Positions 11,659 to 24,199 of a stretch of DNA of 64,000 nt are shown one piece after another. Numbering within the stretch: the first letter of the stretch is position 1; each line of letters begins with the position of its first letter. The stretch covers positions 63,694,141 to 63,758,140 of the forward strand of contig JAYGXS010000004.1 of the NCBI GenBank assembly GCA_036362985.1, in the 5' to 3' direction. Position numbers and translations under genes: made by a program. Source of the DNA: Ligula intestinalis. Taxonomy: Eukaryota > Platyhelminthes > Cestoda > Diphyllobothriidea > Diphyllobothriidae. The notes under the pieces are model-generated. The model was given only the letters and a program-made list of their open reading frames with translations. It was not told the DNA's origin and made no database searches.

Positions 11659-12644
11659 TGATAATTTTTTATTATCCAACTGAACCTATTTTTAGCATAC
11701 TCCACTTAAAAAACCAAGTCTGTCGCCCAAATGGTAATAGCAATAGACGTATTGACCGACAAGCCTTTAATATATTCGTTCAACAAGTGCCCAATACATG
11801 CAAAGCCGACATATGGACAAGTCCAGATCTTGTCTGACCTTTAGCGTAGTTTGTTAATTATACCTGCGCTTTACTGATATTCCTTTAACAAAGAACACAA
11901 CAAATCTCTTGTTTGGGTATGCACAGTGGCTGATCTAAATTTGAAGGTGTTTTTGGTTGCCTAATTTTCCTGAACATGAATCTACATTAATATCTGTGAC
12001 ATACCAATAATTGCGTGATTCTGCAGAAAATTGCGACAAAACCTCGAGAAAAGTGAAAAGAGATCCTTCCCGGAGTTAAAAAAGCCCATAACTAAACAAA
12101 AAGACAAAAAATTGCAGGAATTCTGGCATCTCGGTTCATCCGATCTCGCAGTCTTAAAATATTTCGTATGCTGCGTAATCAGCCTGCGGCCGATGGAATA
12201 GAAATCGCTCTCTGACTTGTTCAGAGTGTTGGTCCTAAATGCTGTCTTACTAACCGAATTCGGGCTCACACCGTAAACAACTACGAAACTGGCCTCGGTT
12301 ATCTGTAGCCGATTTAAACAAATTACATGAAAATAACCGCTTTCATATTCACATATATCGTTGTCGAAGGGCGCTCACAATTTACAGGATTCTCAAAGCA
12401 AGTAATGTGATGTTAATGCCTGGTTGGTCGTCTTAAAATCTTAAGATAGGGTTGCATTATCAAAAAACTGGAGCATCACGGTGGTAGTGTGGAACTGGAA
12501 AACATTTTTAGGGCTGCAGAGAGGAAAGGGCAACCTTTTGCTAATAGCAGCGAAGATATGATGATCCCATCATCAGAAGCAATCGCAGGAAAGTATAGTA
12601 GATTGCTACAGTCTGTTTCAGGCTTATTATGCCTTCATTCGGCT
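11659..12644. other. Non-coding stretch
   Basis: No recognised feature. Confidence 0.4.
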
Positions 12645-13016
12645 TGTCATAACGCAGACTACTAACAGTTACGGGGATGGTAGCGGCGATGCACTCAGCG
12701 CCTAGGGACGGAAGCGCATACCCACAGAGTCATGCGCTCAGACCGGCCGCGCACGCCTGAGCCCCAAGCACACATAACGATGGCGCACGAGTGAAGTGCA
12801 AATATACCAGAAACGCCACGATGGGCCGCAGCTTGGGATAATACAGATTAGTGCAAACGCCAGAAACCCGGTAGCACACTTAGGCCAGGATTGTTCCGAA
12901 AAGACGCTGCAGTAGACAAGCTAAGGGACGCCGTTGTCTCGATGTTGTTCTGAATAAAGCTGTTGCAATCAGAATCGGCTGTTTGCCTTTTTCTGCTTAT
13001 TATTCGGGGCATAACA
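12645..13016 (+). mobile_element. Possible solo LTR
   Basis: A 372-bp block, more GC-rich than its flanks, begins TGTCATAACG and ends GGGGCATAACA. This gives the TGT...ACA termini usual for LTR retrotransposons. An AATAAA lies at about 12954, in the last fifth, where an R-region polyadenylation signal would sit. The length is close to the 369-370 bp of the gypsy LTRs at 42.1-43.1 kb, but the sequence is not obviously the same. There is no matching 5-bp target duplication (CGGCT on the left, CCAAT on the right) and no internal element sequence beside it. The block could be something else. Confidence 0.35.
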
Positions 13017-15358
13017 CCAATTGATACAGGAAACACAAGCATGCACTCGTATACGACGCGGGTGGTCCATAGACGGGCCATAAACGCTTCGTCAGACTGA
13101 TGATCATCCATGTCTCGCTACCTGCTATTTCCCATCGCAGTATGTTGAATATTTATGCAAGCGCAAATAGAAATACACCACTCTATAGGTTTCCAGAAAC
13201 AAATAAGCTCCGTATGAGGTAGTAAAGTTCACGAACTGCAACCAACTACTAAACTGAATAACCCAGAAGCAGAGCATATCATTTTGCTTGACTTTTGTGT
13301 TTCCAACTTAACGTGCAACTACAATTTTTGGTCGGCTTTGGCTAAGTACTTGATTACCTGTTCATAACGTTTGCCACGGAATATGGAGATAAGTTGATTG
13401 GAAAGGCGTTATAAAGTGTATATATGCTGTGCCGCAAATAAAATAACCATGACACAGAACCTCTTAGAAGACTCTAGCATTTTGACTAGGGTTTTGTTAA
13501 AAAATTAGATAGGCAATTTTAACTGTGTGGGACATACCAAAGCATGCAGCAAGAAGAGTGGTTGTAGAGGAAAAAAGCTTGGGTTAGATTGTGTTCAAAC
13601 AATAGTGGGATACCAACAGGTTATATTTCGGTGATTATGTTTCGTATACACACAGGAACTTTTGAGCAATAATAGAGAACGTATGAAGCAAAGGCTGAAG
13701 TCAATGGGCTGAAATCATGGAAATTTCCGTATAACTACGGAGCATGTATTTTTTACCTTCATTTTCGCGTTTTTTAACTATATATGCAATGTGAGAATAT
13801 TTGCGGAGTGAGAAACGTTAACCTCTTTAGCAGAAAATAAGGAAATAGGTTACGAACTGTAAAATATCCTGCAAAACATGCACCGATATACCCTCATTTG
13901 AAAATTTACACTTTCTATTTAAAAGTATGATGCCGCACTATAGATGCAACAAGTCCTGTTGTGTGTTGGATAATGTTGTAAGCAGATGCACCAGTGCTAT
14001 TTTTCAATTTAAGATAACAAGCTTTGCTTGAGATTCAAAAGCTGTAGCAAATTAAGCAGTTCAACAACATACAATTTGAGATAATGAACGTACGTAATGT
14101 CACTTGTTTCTCCTAACCTTGAAGCGTAGACTGGTCAATAAGACGGGAACTGACAGAATAGTTGATTTCCACGTGAGTGACCAAGTAGCTCTGCTTTGGC
14201 TGTTGATAAATCTATAACAGACAGCTGGAATTCATGATCTGAATTTCAGCAAACCTTTTTAGGTGAGCAAAATCAAAGCAAAAGCTGGTAGTCAAGGTGT
14301 AAAAAGGCTGAAAAACAAGTAGCATAATAAAATAACTGTTGAAATTAGGCAATTTAAGTATTTTGCTAGTCACCTGAATCAAAATTTATAGTTAATAGAC
14401 CTATCAACTATTACAAAAATAAAAAAAAGGTTTTTCGGAGGCAATTTTTTCGACCAACGTTTGCAGTCCAGGTTATGGAGGTCCGACCTCTCAAGGAGGT
14501 CTATTGATCCCTTCATTGGGCGCAGAGGCCTAAGCCTCTAAATGCTCAAATGTTCTTGGAGTAGTTGCTGCTTGCGGATAGTTGAGAATCAGTCTAAACT
14601 TAAATTATGTGCGCTCTGCTCGACCTGAAGACTAATATCAGCTAACATTATTAATAAAACATAGGAGGCCTTACAGACATTGAAATGCATCTTTGCATTT
14701 AAATGCATTTTTGCGGAAAATATCAACCTAAACGTCCTTTTTGCCTTCTCAGATGAAATTTGTGCAAAAATGCTGCACATTTTTTAAAATTGCTAGATCT
14801 TGGAAATCATGGCTCGTGATGAGATGAAAAGTCTAGTAAAGGCACGAAAATAGACCTTGTTTATTTGGCAGACGTGACCAAACACAAACACTGATAATTT
14901 AGCTGGCTTATTTAGCCTTAAGTTCTTTAAACTGCAGAGACACATTTTTTCATACGGACGCTTGTATCTGACAGCTTGGTTTATCTGCATCGAGCCTTGG
15001 GCCATGATTAAGGTCTTCGCGGAAAATCTATATATATTATATTCTGTCTGAAATGAGTTTGAATTTTACGGGCTTGTAATACTTTCACTAATTCAAACCT
15101 TCGAATGAAAACTATGAAAGAGCAAGGAAGCATTAGTGAGGCATAATCTAAAAAGCGGGCATTTATACAACCAATAGTCGAAAGCACGATTTTATCAATG
15201 TCGGCAGTTATTTTAAGAACAGAGTGGAAAGATTAAACAGTTTTTTTTAATGATTTAAATAATCTGATGAAAAAATGTGTCAGTTCTTGAAGCGCAATTG
15301 TTCCCTCCTACTTGTTTTTACTGCGGAGAAAAGAAACTTTTAAGGGTGTGCTTACAAC
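13017..15358. other. Non-coding AT-rich stretch
   Basis: Short open frames on the minus strand around 14589-15005 look incidental. No repeats recognised. Confidence 0.4.
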
Positions 15359-15370
15359 CATTCAAAGACT
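15359..15370 (+). repeat. 12-bp target-site duplication, left copy
   Basis: CATTCAAAGACT, identical to 16469-16480. It immediately precedes the left arm of the PLE relic. Confidence 0.65.
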
Positions 15371-15565
15371 TCAAGGAAAGGCGTCATTTGGGAAAATGAG
15401 TAAGTTTATTCAGTAAAAGTTTCGACAGTGGATCCCTAGGTCGTCGTCAGACTTGAGACTGATGTGCAAAGAACAGTTAGTATTTCAAAGTGCTGATACA
15501 GTTATAAATTCATTTGTAGAAGGCGTAAATTTGGAGTTAATTGGGAGTTACACTTTGCTTCACAG
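15371..15565 (+). repeat. PLE relic, left inverted arm
   Basis: Reverse-complement partner of 16240-16435. Shared landmarks include GATCCCTAGGTCGTCGTCAG (15431-15450 here), GAACAGTTAGTATTTCAAAG and TTTGGAGTTAATTGGGAG. The CTGACGACGACC...TGTCGAAA motif on the minus strand resembles the termini of the other PLE relics. Confidence 0.8.
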
Positions 15566-15591
15566 TCCAAGTCATCCGATATGGATGCTAA

Positions 15592-16059
15592 TTACAATTC
15601 ATTTTGGTTCATGTTTGTCTGCTGCAGCCTCTTCCACCTTTCTTTGAGGTGTTCGTACACTCCAGCTAACTCGATACGCCGGTTGATGCATGAATCATTG
15701 GAATGCATGGCCTCAAAACATTTTCGGCCTTTTTTGGAGGAGCAAACATCGACAATGCGTGTTTTGCCCCATACAGAGGTATTTTCTGTGTTAAGGCAAC
15801 ACATAGCCATTTCGGAAAAACGGTCCTATCTCGTTGCCGCCGATGGGCGCTCGCAGATGTGTGTGGAGACGGATCTTCCTGTTTGGCCACAATAAACCGT
15901 GTCACAAGCTTCACATGACATCTTGTAGATGGCTTCTTTCTTATCGAGGAAGCCAACCGTATCCTTAGGGTTCACTAGCTGATTGCGTAAAGTAGCCATC
16001 GTTTTGTGAGCCACTTTGATTTGGTGTTTCCACAAGTGTCTTTCAACGAGTTCAAACAC
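15592..16059 (-). pseudogene. PLE GIY-YIG endonuclease fragment, frameshifted
   Basis: Reading the minus strand from 16059, the frame gives a basic segment and then YKMSCEACDTVYCGQTGRS. This matches the PLE GIY-YIG pattern (hydrophobic-Y, C-x2-C, then Y-x-G-x-T-x-R). The match continues in a second minus frame (NTENTSVWGKTRI, then FEAMHSNDSCINRRIELAG, then EHLKERW), the usual C-terminal end of such proteins. At least one frameshift separates the two parts, so the gene is dead. In intact PLEs this domain nicks the target DNA. The N-terminal RT is missing. Confidence 0.7.
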
Positions 16060-16239
16060 GTTCCTTATATAAAGAAGGACTCGCCATGTGCTTGTTTTGG
16101 GTGCTTGCGTGTTCCTCTTAAGTGTTTCACCACAATTAGCGTCTACATCCGATGACCTGGACTGACCCCCAACTGACTCAAATTACAGTTGCCAATTAGC
16201 CATTACCCCATTGCGAATGCTAATCATTTCAACCACGAT

Positions 16240-16435
16240 GTGACGCAAATTGTAGCTCCCAATTAACTCCAAATAAACGCCCACTACAGATGACTATAAA
16301 ACTGTATCAGCACTTTGAAATACTAACTGTTCTCTGCCTATTACTCTCAAGTCTGACGACGACCTAGGGATCCAGTGTCGAAAATTAACTGAATAAATTT
16401 ACTAATTTTCCCAAAGGATGCCTTTCTTTGAAATT
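16240..16435 (-). repeat. PLE relic, right inverted arm
   Basis: Inverted partner of the left arm, ~85% similar by eye. It contains AGTCTGACGACGACCTAGGG near 16350. This arm is followed by ~33 bp more before the duplicated target site, so the two outer ends are not identical. Confidence 0.8.
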
Positions 16436-16468
16436 ACATTTCTTGGGATGCCTGCGTTTCAGTTTATA

Positions 16469-16480
16469 CATTCAAAGACT
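16469..16480 (+). repeat. 12-bp target-site duplication, right copy
   Basis: CATTCAAAGACT, identical to 15359-15370. Confidence 0.65.
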
Positions 16481-17859
16481 GCCATACTTTTGTAAAGTAA
16501 TTGATATTATTCATAGCCAGATGAAAGTTAAGGCCTGTGTTGTTCACCTTATTAGTATATGCTTGCGTAAGGAAAATTGGAGTTTTAAAAATATTTTCTT
16601 TTTGGAAGAATATAATGTCATAATACAAAACAGATTTGATGCCATTGCTGATAAAAAAACAAATGGATAGCGCTCCAAACAACTGAAATAATCAACGTGA
16701 GTGGTGTACATTCGACCATATAATCCTAAGATGATACTGGAGTTGTTCGTCTCCAACAGCCTCCACTTACATCATAAGGTCACGTCAGCAAAATTATTCT
16801 TGTTTACCGCAGGTTTTACAGGACTCTATATTCACTTTACCAGAGTATATTTAACAGTATTCGTAGGACTAATTCGAATACCATCACTTTGATTGCTAGA
16901 ATTTCCGGAATAAAATAACAAAACGTCAAAAGAACCAAGAAATGGGACTAGTAAGCATGTTACCTTATCCGTCCAATCTGCAGGGCTCCGATAAATATCT
17001 TCCAAACAATGGTAGTCTAAACGTCCTTTAATTTTTTTTATTATTCACATTTGAAGCATCTTAAGAACGATTTAATCTGCCTTGTAGTGTCAACATTTTG
17101 AACAAAGCACAAGCTTGTTCCAATCTCAAAAGAGAGGAATAGGCCATGCAAATTCGAAACCTAAACAATCATTTACCTGTCAGTTCTTAAGCTTAAGATT
17201 CAACATGCCATGTTTTAATCCTCTCAATCTTATGAGGATTAGAGCTATACGATCAGAATTTAAGCTCTTATTAGTCTGAAATCTCATGAAGTGTACTGTC
17301 ATACAAAGGGACAAAAACTGCAGTATATTAGCTAAATTGTCCGACTTAGGTCAAGTTACCCTATCAGCATAGTGCAACGTATCAAATCCAACAATTCTGA
17401 CACAGCTAACAGGCTGCGCATGCTGGTTCCTGAACAATGAATTCAGAATCTGCCCGCTGGCCATCATACGCAGATAGGTTTTACTTGAGTCTTGACCTGG
17501 TTCTTGCGGGCTTAAATCCAACTTTTTTCTCAACTGAGTCGAATGAATTGATAGAATCGGCCAAAACTTGGCGTCACGGATTATATTCTACCCATATGGG
17601 CGGATGGTCTTATGGACAAAAATCTAACAATTATTGAACAGCATGTTTCCTTATTAAGGGAGATTCATTGGATTGCTAAAGGAACTCATTTGTCGCGCTC
17701 TACCTTAGGCCTCGATAGACGCCCTTACATCCGTAGCAGCCGATATTAGCCAAATATGTTGCCGTCAAAGATAAGGGAGATTGGAGTGGTCATGGGCGAG
17801 TGAATATTACGGCTGAATTAAACCGGCGAGATACAAAGCTTGGGCCTCAATTTTGAGGG
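16481..17859. other. Non-coding AT-rich stretch
   Basis: No recognised feature. Confidence 0.4.
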
Positions 17860-17990
17860 CGTTTTAATCTGTTCAAAGAGGTCACCAGTTCAAGGCTCGG
17901 GTAAGACACCACTCGGGTCTGGGTATGACTGTCTGACGACGTCTAATTAGCCAAACGTGGCTATAACAGTCTCCCTTGCCTGTGGCGACA
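17860..17990 (+). mobile_element. SINE, GGGTATGAC-tail family
   Basis: CAGTTCAAGGCTCGGG (17888 onward) resembles a polymerase III B box. The family tail follows: GGGTATGACTGTCTGACGAC (17925-17944), then CTAATTAGCC, GGCTATAACAGTCTCCCTTG. The same tail order is found at 9533-9600 and 54370-54425. Confidence 0.55.
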
Positions 17991-17999
17991 ATACAGTCT

Positions 18000-18360
18000 G
18001 TATAATATATCTTTTACTAAGCGCAAGATTAGAGGTGAACATCAAATAGCCGGTAGTGAGTATCAGGAAGAGTTCCAAAGCAATAGGACTGGTTAGGCCT
18101 TTGTGGCTTTGGTATAGCTGTATATATATACGAGTTTGATCCAGCGTAATGACAGCTGTTGTTAAAGTGCGGTGTGCTCTTTTAACTGGCTACGCCGACA
18201 TTTCCGGTGGAAGAATGGAGGAAAAGGACATTGCACAAAAAACATTATTAGGGCTGCGCAGGCCTAACAAATCCCACACTTTCGAGAGAGAGGGACGCTT
18301 ATTCACGGGCGCAGGGCACACCTGCCACCTCAAACTGATCACGTCTCTAGTTTTCTTCCG
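18000..18360. other. Non-coding stretch
   Basis: An open frame at 18149-18364 (+) has no recognised motif. Confidence 0.3.
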
Positions 18361-18830
18361 CTAATTATGACGCCAGACATTTTTAAGGGAAATTTGAGGG
18401 TTTAAAAAAGACAAAGGTGCGATCAGTGGGCCAGAAATTGTATTAGTCTGAGCTTTCGGCTTCATAAGGAGGCCATCATCAGATAAGATGAGAGAACAGC
18501 AAGCATTGGCATGTTTTTGTAGTCCGGCTACGAGTAAACGGGGGGGAGGTAGCATTCGTGATTGGTCCAAGCGCACGTCCTCTCATGGTATCCGCTCTGC
18601 GCGCGTCCTTGACTATTACAGTTATCGTGCCTTTGTCTTCTTGTCCAAAAAATGTGGGGCAATGATCTTTGCTTCTACTCGAGAGAAGAATGTAGCAGAT
18701 AGCGTAAACGTTCACTCCTACTGTTAACGTATTTGTACGCCACTCACCATCCCGGCACCAACGTGCTTGTGGGACACATGGTAGACCATGTTGGATACCG
18801 CCTCCGCAAAAGCCGATTTCCAGCAAATTA
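18361..18830 (-). mobile_element. Possible PLE terminal sequence
   Basis: A GC-richer block. On the minus strand, 18482 down to 18446 reads CTGATGATGGCC, a short loop, then GCCGAAAGCTCAGACTAATA. This is the same plan as the terminal motif of the PLE relics here (CTGATGA, short GC hairpin, GAAA, TCAG). Minus-strand open frames at 18361-18576 and 18479-18826 do not resemble RT or GIY-YIG. I infer a PLE end from the motif alone. Confidence 0.35.
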
Positions 18831-21800
18831 ATTCGCTAGATAAAGAGAACTATATAGATCCTTAATTCACTCATTTGAAGCAAAAAAATGCTAGTAAATT
18901 TTGGTTGCACTATGCTACTGAAAATTAAATAGACAATTTTTTCCAGCTCATAAGGACAAGGGGAATTTCCTTAGTTTCGATGATATTATTTTCACAAATG
19001 TTTCGAAAAAAAACTGTATTTCTTAAGTAGTTCTCTACTTCAGTGGCAACAACCTTTGTTCATAATATTCAAACTACGCTTAATGCCAAAATAATCCTTC
19101 TCATGATTGCTGTCAATAATGACGCTGTTACGATGGTCAGTTATAGTAAGGGCATGAATATAACATCCAGAATTCCGCAGTTACCGTCTTTTTTGGCTAG
19201 AAAGTTTCACTGGTGCCTGGTGGCTTGATTTACTTGTGACAGCGGGTGTCTGTGAGCATTTTATATATGATGTTTTGCATTATGAAACAATTATAACATT
19301 GGTCAGTTTCAAAGACTTATTAGTCTGAAAAGAAACCGCACAAAATGCTATATGAAGGTATTCTTAAAGGGGTTTTTATTTTGGATCTGCACTTATAGCA
19401 ATTACCAAAATCGTTATTTAAAAGTATTTTAATTTGTAAGAATAACTTGGTGAAGGTCCTTTTACAACGAAATTGAGATTTAAGTAATGATTTAATGATA
19501 TTTAATAATATAAGCCTGAAGTTCTTTCAGCCTGTACTTTTTTTAAAAAAGAGATAAGGGCTGCTAAACTTCGCTTCCTTTTACCTATGGCTATGCAATG
19601 ACAATTCTGACACTTCATATACCATTCTACTTCAAGCGCAACGTTTCAATGAAGAATTTCGCAGATTGCTACAAGCTTCGCTTTATAAACAAGAATTATA
19701 CGCAGAAGCTACTGCCACTTATATGCAAGCAGGTGTGCTGACCTTATGTTAGTATGCCTATACTAACTGAGTTTAAAAGCGTCGCCTGTTTACTTCCCAT
19801 GCCCCAGATGCAAACGTGAAAAGCGTTTCGAGAAAGTGACTCTTAATGCTCAAACTGGACGCATTCGCTAGCTGAAATCTACTTTATCGTTTTTAGTGGT
19901 AGATGTCTTTGCGTCATTTCCAAACAGAAACGCTGAAAATTTCGGGCAATCTACAGCGGAGAATGTTTACCTTTCAAAACGCTTTGTTTTGTTTTTTTTT
20001 TGACTTTTTATTGAAAAACTGGCATAGTGTTGCTCCGTAAACTGCGCTCGATGAATAAGAAAAGTATGATGTCACTGCTATAAGTGAAGTAGAGTTCCAT
20101 TTTTATGGCATTGTGGGAATGCACAGGCATATGTTTGTTGATACGACCCTAATAAAACGAAGTTTGTAAGCCAACACAGCATTGTGACATAAATATCTGA
20201 TTTTCAGCAATATCGTCAAATATGTATTCGAATATACGAAAAATCTGAAATAAATTTGATGATTTAATAATTTTACATAGCCCCCATAAAATGCTGTCGA
20301 TTTTTTAATAACGGTTTTCAGTGAGGTATCCAGATAAAATGCATGAATTCTGATTGCTTTAATGTTCCTGTTCTACACATAAACTAAACTTCAATAAGTT
20401 TGCGCGTTCAACCAAGGATTCAGTATTTTCTGAAGGACTTACATTACAAAGCTCATCCCTCGCCACCCTTAAGCTAATCTCATTTATAATGGAAAACGAA
20501 ATTGAGCAGCTTTTGTTTGTTTTCGCCGTAGACGTTTCTAAAGTAGCTCGCCACTAGAAAGAGGAAAGATTCAACATCCGCTAAGCGTACTCCTGTCCTG
20601 GCGTAATCCAGAAAACACTTTCTGTACTTCTTTCCCACTTCCTTTTACCACGCAGCAGTCACCAATTCGGAAGAAAGGAAAATTGACAGCTGGGCATAGT
20701 TGATAACAGACAAGGACAGTTGTGCACCGATTTTTGGCTACCAGGAAACACGTATGGTTAATGGGATGCTCTAGGAAAACCAGGATAGCACATAGAAAAG
20801 TGCAGGATGCTTTAGACTATAAATGCTGGTACTCTGAAGAAAACATAATTGAAGGACTCCAGAATTCTCAAAAGAAAAAATAAAGACTTTTAGGGGGACA
20901 TAAGCCGTCCCAGCTGATACTGCTGAAGTAGAGAATAGTTTTATTCGCCAAACAAATCATAAAAAGTGATCTAAAATACGAAATAAGGTATCTCAAAGAG
21001 CACACGTGGAACGTTTGTGAGATTATAGTGAAAAGCAGAAAGTACTGTGCCCAGATGTTTTAAAATGATGAAAGTAACTAATGCTATTCCAACAGCACTG
21101 ATAAAGGATATACATTTTTTTGTGTAACCTCGTGCGTAATGAGACGACGAAAATATGAAGAGGAATTAATCAACTGATTTCAGCATACGAACCTTTATAA
21201 AGAATAAATATGAATCCTTATTTTCCAGATATTTGAGGTTTTATAAAGGTCTACAGTAAATCAATCGGTAAAAATAATTATATGGCCCTTTTAAAAGGAC
21301 TCGAGATAAGGACATACCAGCCAACTATTAGCGGTGATTGTAAACATAATTCTAAGACAGCTAACTATTCCCGTGTTCTTAGCCCAGCACTGAATCTAAC
21401 CGTAGCCCAAGTCGTTTCAATAACTATAACTTTACAGTAATCTCTAAATGCAAAATTAACATCAAAACATAAAAAATTCTAAAAATAACCCTTTATTGAG
21501 TTAGTGCTTACCTTATCCCTAAACATAACCTTAAAACCAAGAATATAGCTAACGCCATTTTCTTCGGAGTTTGGCTCAAACACACAAATAAGTCAGATGT
21601 TTTCTATTATCATGTCTCTTTAGGGGGCTACAAAAATCCTCTTTAAATTTAAGCCAAATTGGAACATCAGTTAACCTGCTGTATGTTTTAGGAGACAACA
21701 GCATTCAATTCTAATAGTAATCTTTCTAAGACAATCATATGAATCATCCGGAAACAACAATAAGCTCTTGAAATATTGTTCCATAGAAATGCTTTCAATG

Positions 21801-24199
21801 TTGTACCATTAGTAAAGACACTCATAGAACCTAGGTGAGACATTTAAATACATACGCTAGGAAATGCATAATTGTCCATAGTTATCGGGCACAGCAGTGG
21901 TTTTAAAACCGAAAGAAGACTGAATCGCACCAAATAATTTGGGCTGGTGTACAAATCCCATGGCCAAATTCTCCTTGTCACTACATAGGTCAAACTGCAG
22001 GCCTACTTATGGCTTATGTAGACGATGAAAAGCTGGACGGGCGGAGCTGTCAATTTTCATCAATAGGAGCAGAACGGAATACAAATTGATTTAATCCTGG
22101 TCTTCCCATTATAACTAAATCATCTGATGTTTCGATCTAGCGTTGACATACAGAGCCCTGCGAATTCGTCTTTAAACCTGCGTCACTGACATTTAAACAG
22201 CTTAGACCGCCATGAGTGTAGCTGCTGCTTGTGCTACCAAACTTAACGAGGGAATACTGCACTAGCTCGAAGGCTGTTCCATCTCCATCACCGACAAAAA
22301 AGTCGGAAACTCAAAAAAGTAGTCTTTAATTATAATCGTCTTATAGACGAATCAGAAAAACCCAGATTAAGAAATCATTATATGCAAGTTGCATAGCATA
22401 CTAAAAAAACATCATCTTTGTGTGTGCAGTGCCTCAAAATGGTAAGTTGCTTTGCTAGTTTGTAATAGCAATCAACGCATTGTTTTCAGCGTTCTGCTAA
22501 GTGTTCACAATGAAATCATTATAATACCCCTCTTAGTAGTGGAATAACGAACACAGTGGCTGATTTATGTTTGGAGAGAAAATATTTCACGATAGAGATA
22601 CCTTTACGCAGCTTCAATAAATGCTCATATTAAATTTACATCAAAAGGTACAAATTGGTGACTCCACTTAGTAAACTTTTCAATATGAGTGCAATAAAAA
22701 CATTTTTTGTTTTGTTAGAGCTTAATTCATAGTTAAACGGAAAAAAAACTCAGTCTGCAGTTACTTGCCATATAATCGAACGACCTCAGAGTTTTAGCAC
22801 ATCTCAAGAGTGGCTAAAATCATGGCTGTCGGCGAAGATTCATAGTTGAGATTGCTGATGCTGTCGTAAGTTCGAAGCTAACCCAGGCCACCTAGTTTTT
22901 TCCAAAATGAGTCAAATTATTTAATAATTTCAGAAAGTTCATCTCATGGACGTGGCTTTTTCGAAAGAACACCGGCGTCTTGCTGTAGGATTAGAACCAG
23001 GCAGATTTTGAGACTGAGTTACTGAATTTAAAAGCTTAGAATAAATATGGATATATGTGCCTGTGAAAGGAAGATAGGTGTTTACCGTTTCAGTTTCTAC
23101 AATTTACAGTTTTTGCCTTTTTCGATAACCTTTCCTGACAAAGAGATGTGTAAAAAACGGGTCCCAGGTAATCCGCTTCAACTGACGGGGAACAATGCTC
23201 TATTACCAATCGAACAAAAACGGAGAATAGCGTCACACAATCGTTACTACTGCTGACAACAAAATGCACTTTTATGACACATATTTCCCTTGCTCTTGGT
23301 AGACTCACTCGTCTTCCTTACAAGCGCTACTCACCGGTAGCATAGAATAAATCATTTTAAAAGGAGGAAGTTGCAATTTGTAGTGGATAGATATTCTTAG
23401 ATATGTCATCACAACAAAGAAACTAGGATACGCTTACGAACCGCTTCATAAATAAAAGTTATTTTGCCTAAAGTAAAGCAGAAGCTCCTCCAAGTTTGCT
23501 TCACATCTTGAGCATGAGCGTTTAACCTCCTGCGAAAGCTCACAATCGTAAAACAGAACCTCCTAAAAAATACCTTGTTAGCTGCGTTAGATGGAAAGAG
23601 GAATTGCAAAGATTACTAACACATCCCAACGCGCTGCCTCAATACGTATGGTGCGCCACAGATGGAGACCTTTACGCAATGGCAGTCCATGTAAACATCA
23701 ATTGGCTTCAAAACTAGGAGATACAACCACTATGTGGACCGGGAAAGCCATAAAAAGGTCGGCATTCTCATGGGAAGTCAGTGAATTTGTCCCTATAGTA
23801 CAGTCAGAATGTTTGAGTTTATAACGAGTCTTCGTCGGTGAGCAAATTGCCACATTAAAGGGTATTTTAATCCTACTTAGAGCTAGTTCTCAAGATGTAA
23901 AACAGCTCTGTTACTGGCATTTTGTGGCAGTCTCGCCTTTGTGAGATTCAGGAGTGAGGTGGGAATTCGCACGTCTAAATCGACTGTCAAGTAGACGCAT
24001 CGCCCTCGCTGTATTGGTAAGACGCTTGCTTAATTGCCTCGCAAGACCTAGGATGTACTGATGATAGAAAAAGACCAATAAACAACTGTTTTTGTCTAAC
24101 TTCCTGCTCTTTAAATGTGCTCTTTACCTATTGCATGTAATTTAATTTCTCTCAGTCCCTACGCTCATGCTTACCTCCCAGCCTCCTCTTCGTTAACCG
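18831..24199. other. Long non-coding AT-rich stretch
   Basis: No recognised gene, RNA or structured repeat in more than 5 kb. A slightly GC-richer patch at about 21950-22290 and open frames at 23047-23256 and 23591-23824 (+) show no family signature. At 24001-24050 a weak tRNA-like string (CTGTATTGGTAAGACGCTTGC) might be a decayed SINE head. Confidence 0.4.

Larger units (their letters stand above)
15371..16468 (-). mobile_element. 5'-truncated Penelope-like element with inverted terminal arms
   Basis: A minus-strand GIY-YIG endonuclease relic (15592-16059) is flanked by two inverted copies of the same ~195-bp sequence (15371-15565 and 16240-16435). The whole is bracketed by a 12-bp direct repeat, CATTCAAAGACT (15359-15370 and 16469-16480), which I read as the target-site duplication. 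PLEs are known to insert with terminal repeats in direct or inverted orientation, usually with 5' truncation. No reverse transcriptase is left, so only the 3' end of an element was retained. Confidence 0.75.

Noticed and set aside
15581..15918. Plus-strand open frames of 71-104 codons
   Set aside because: Antisense to the GIY-YIG relic, which has recognisable motifs on the minus strand.
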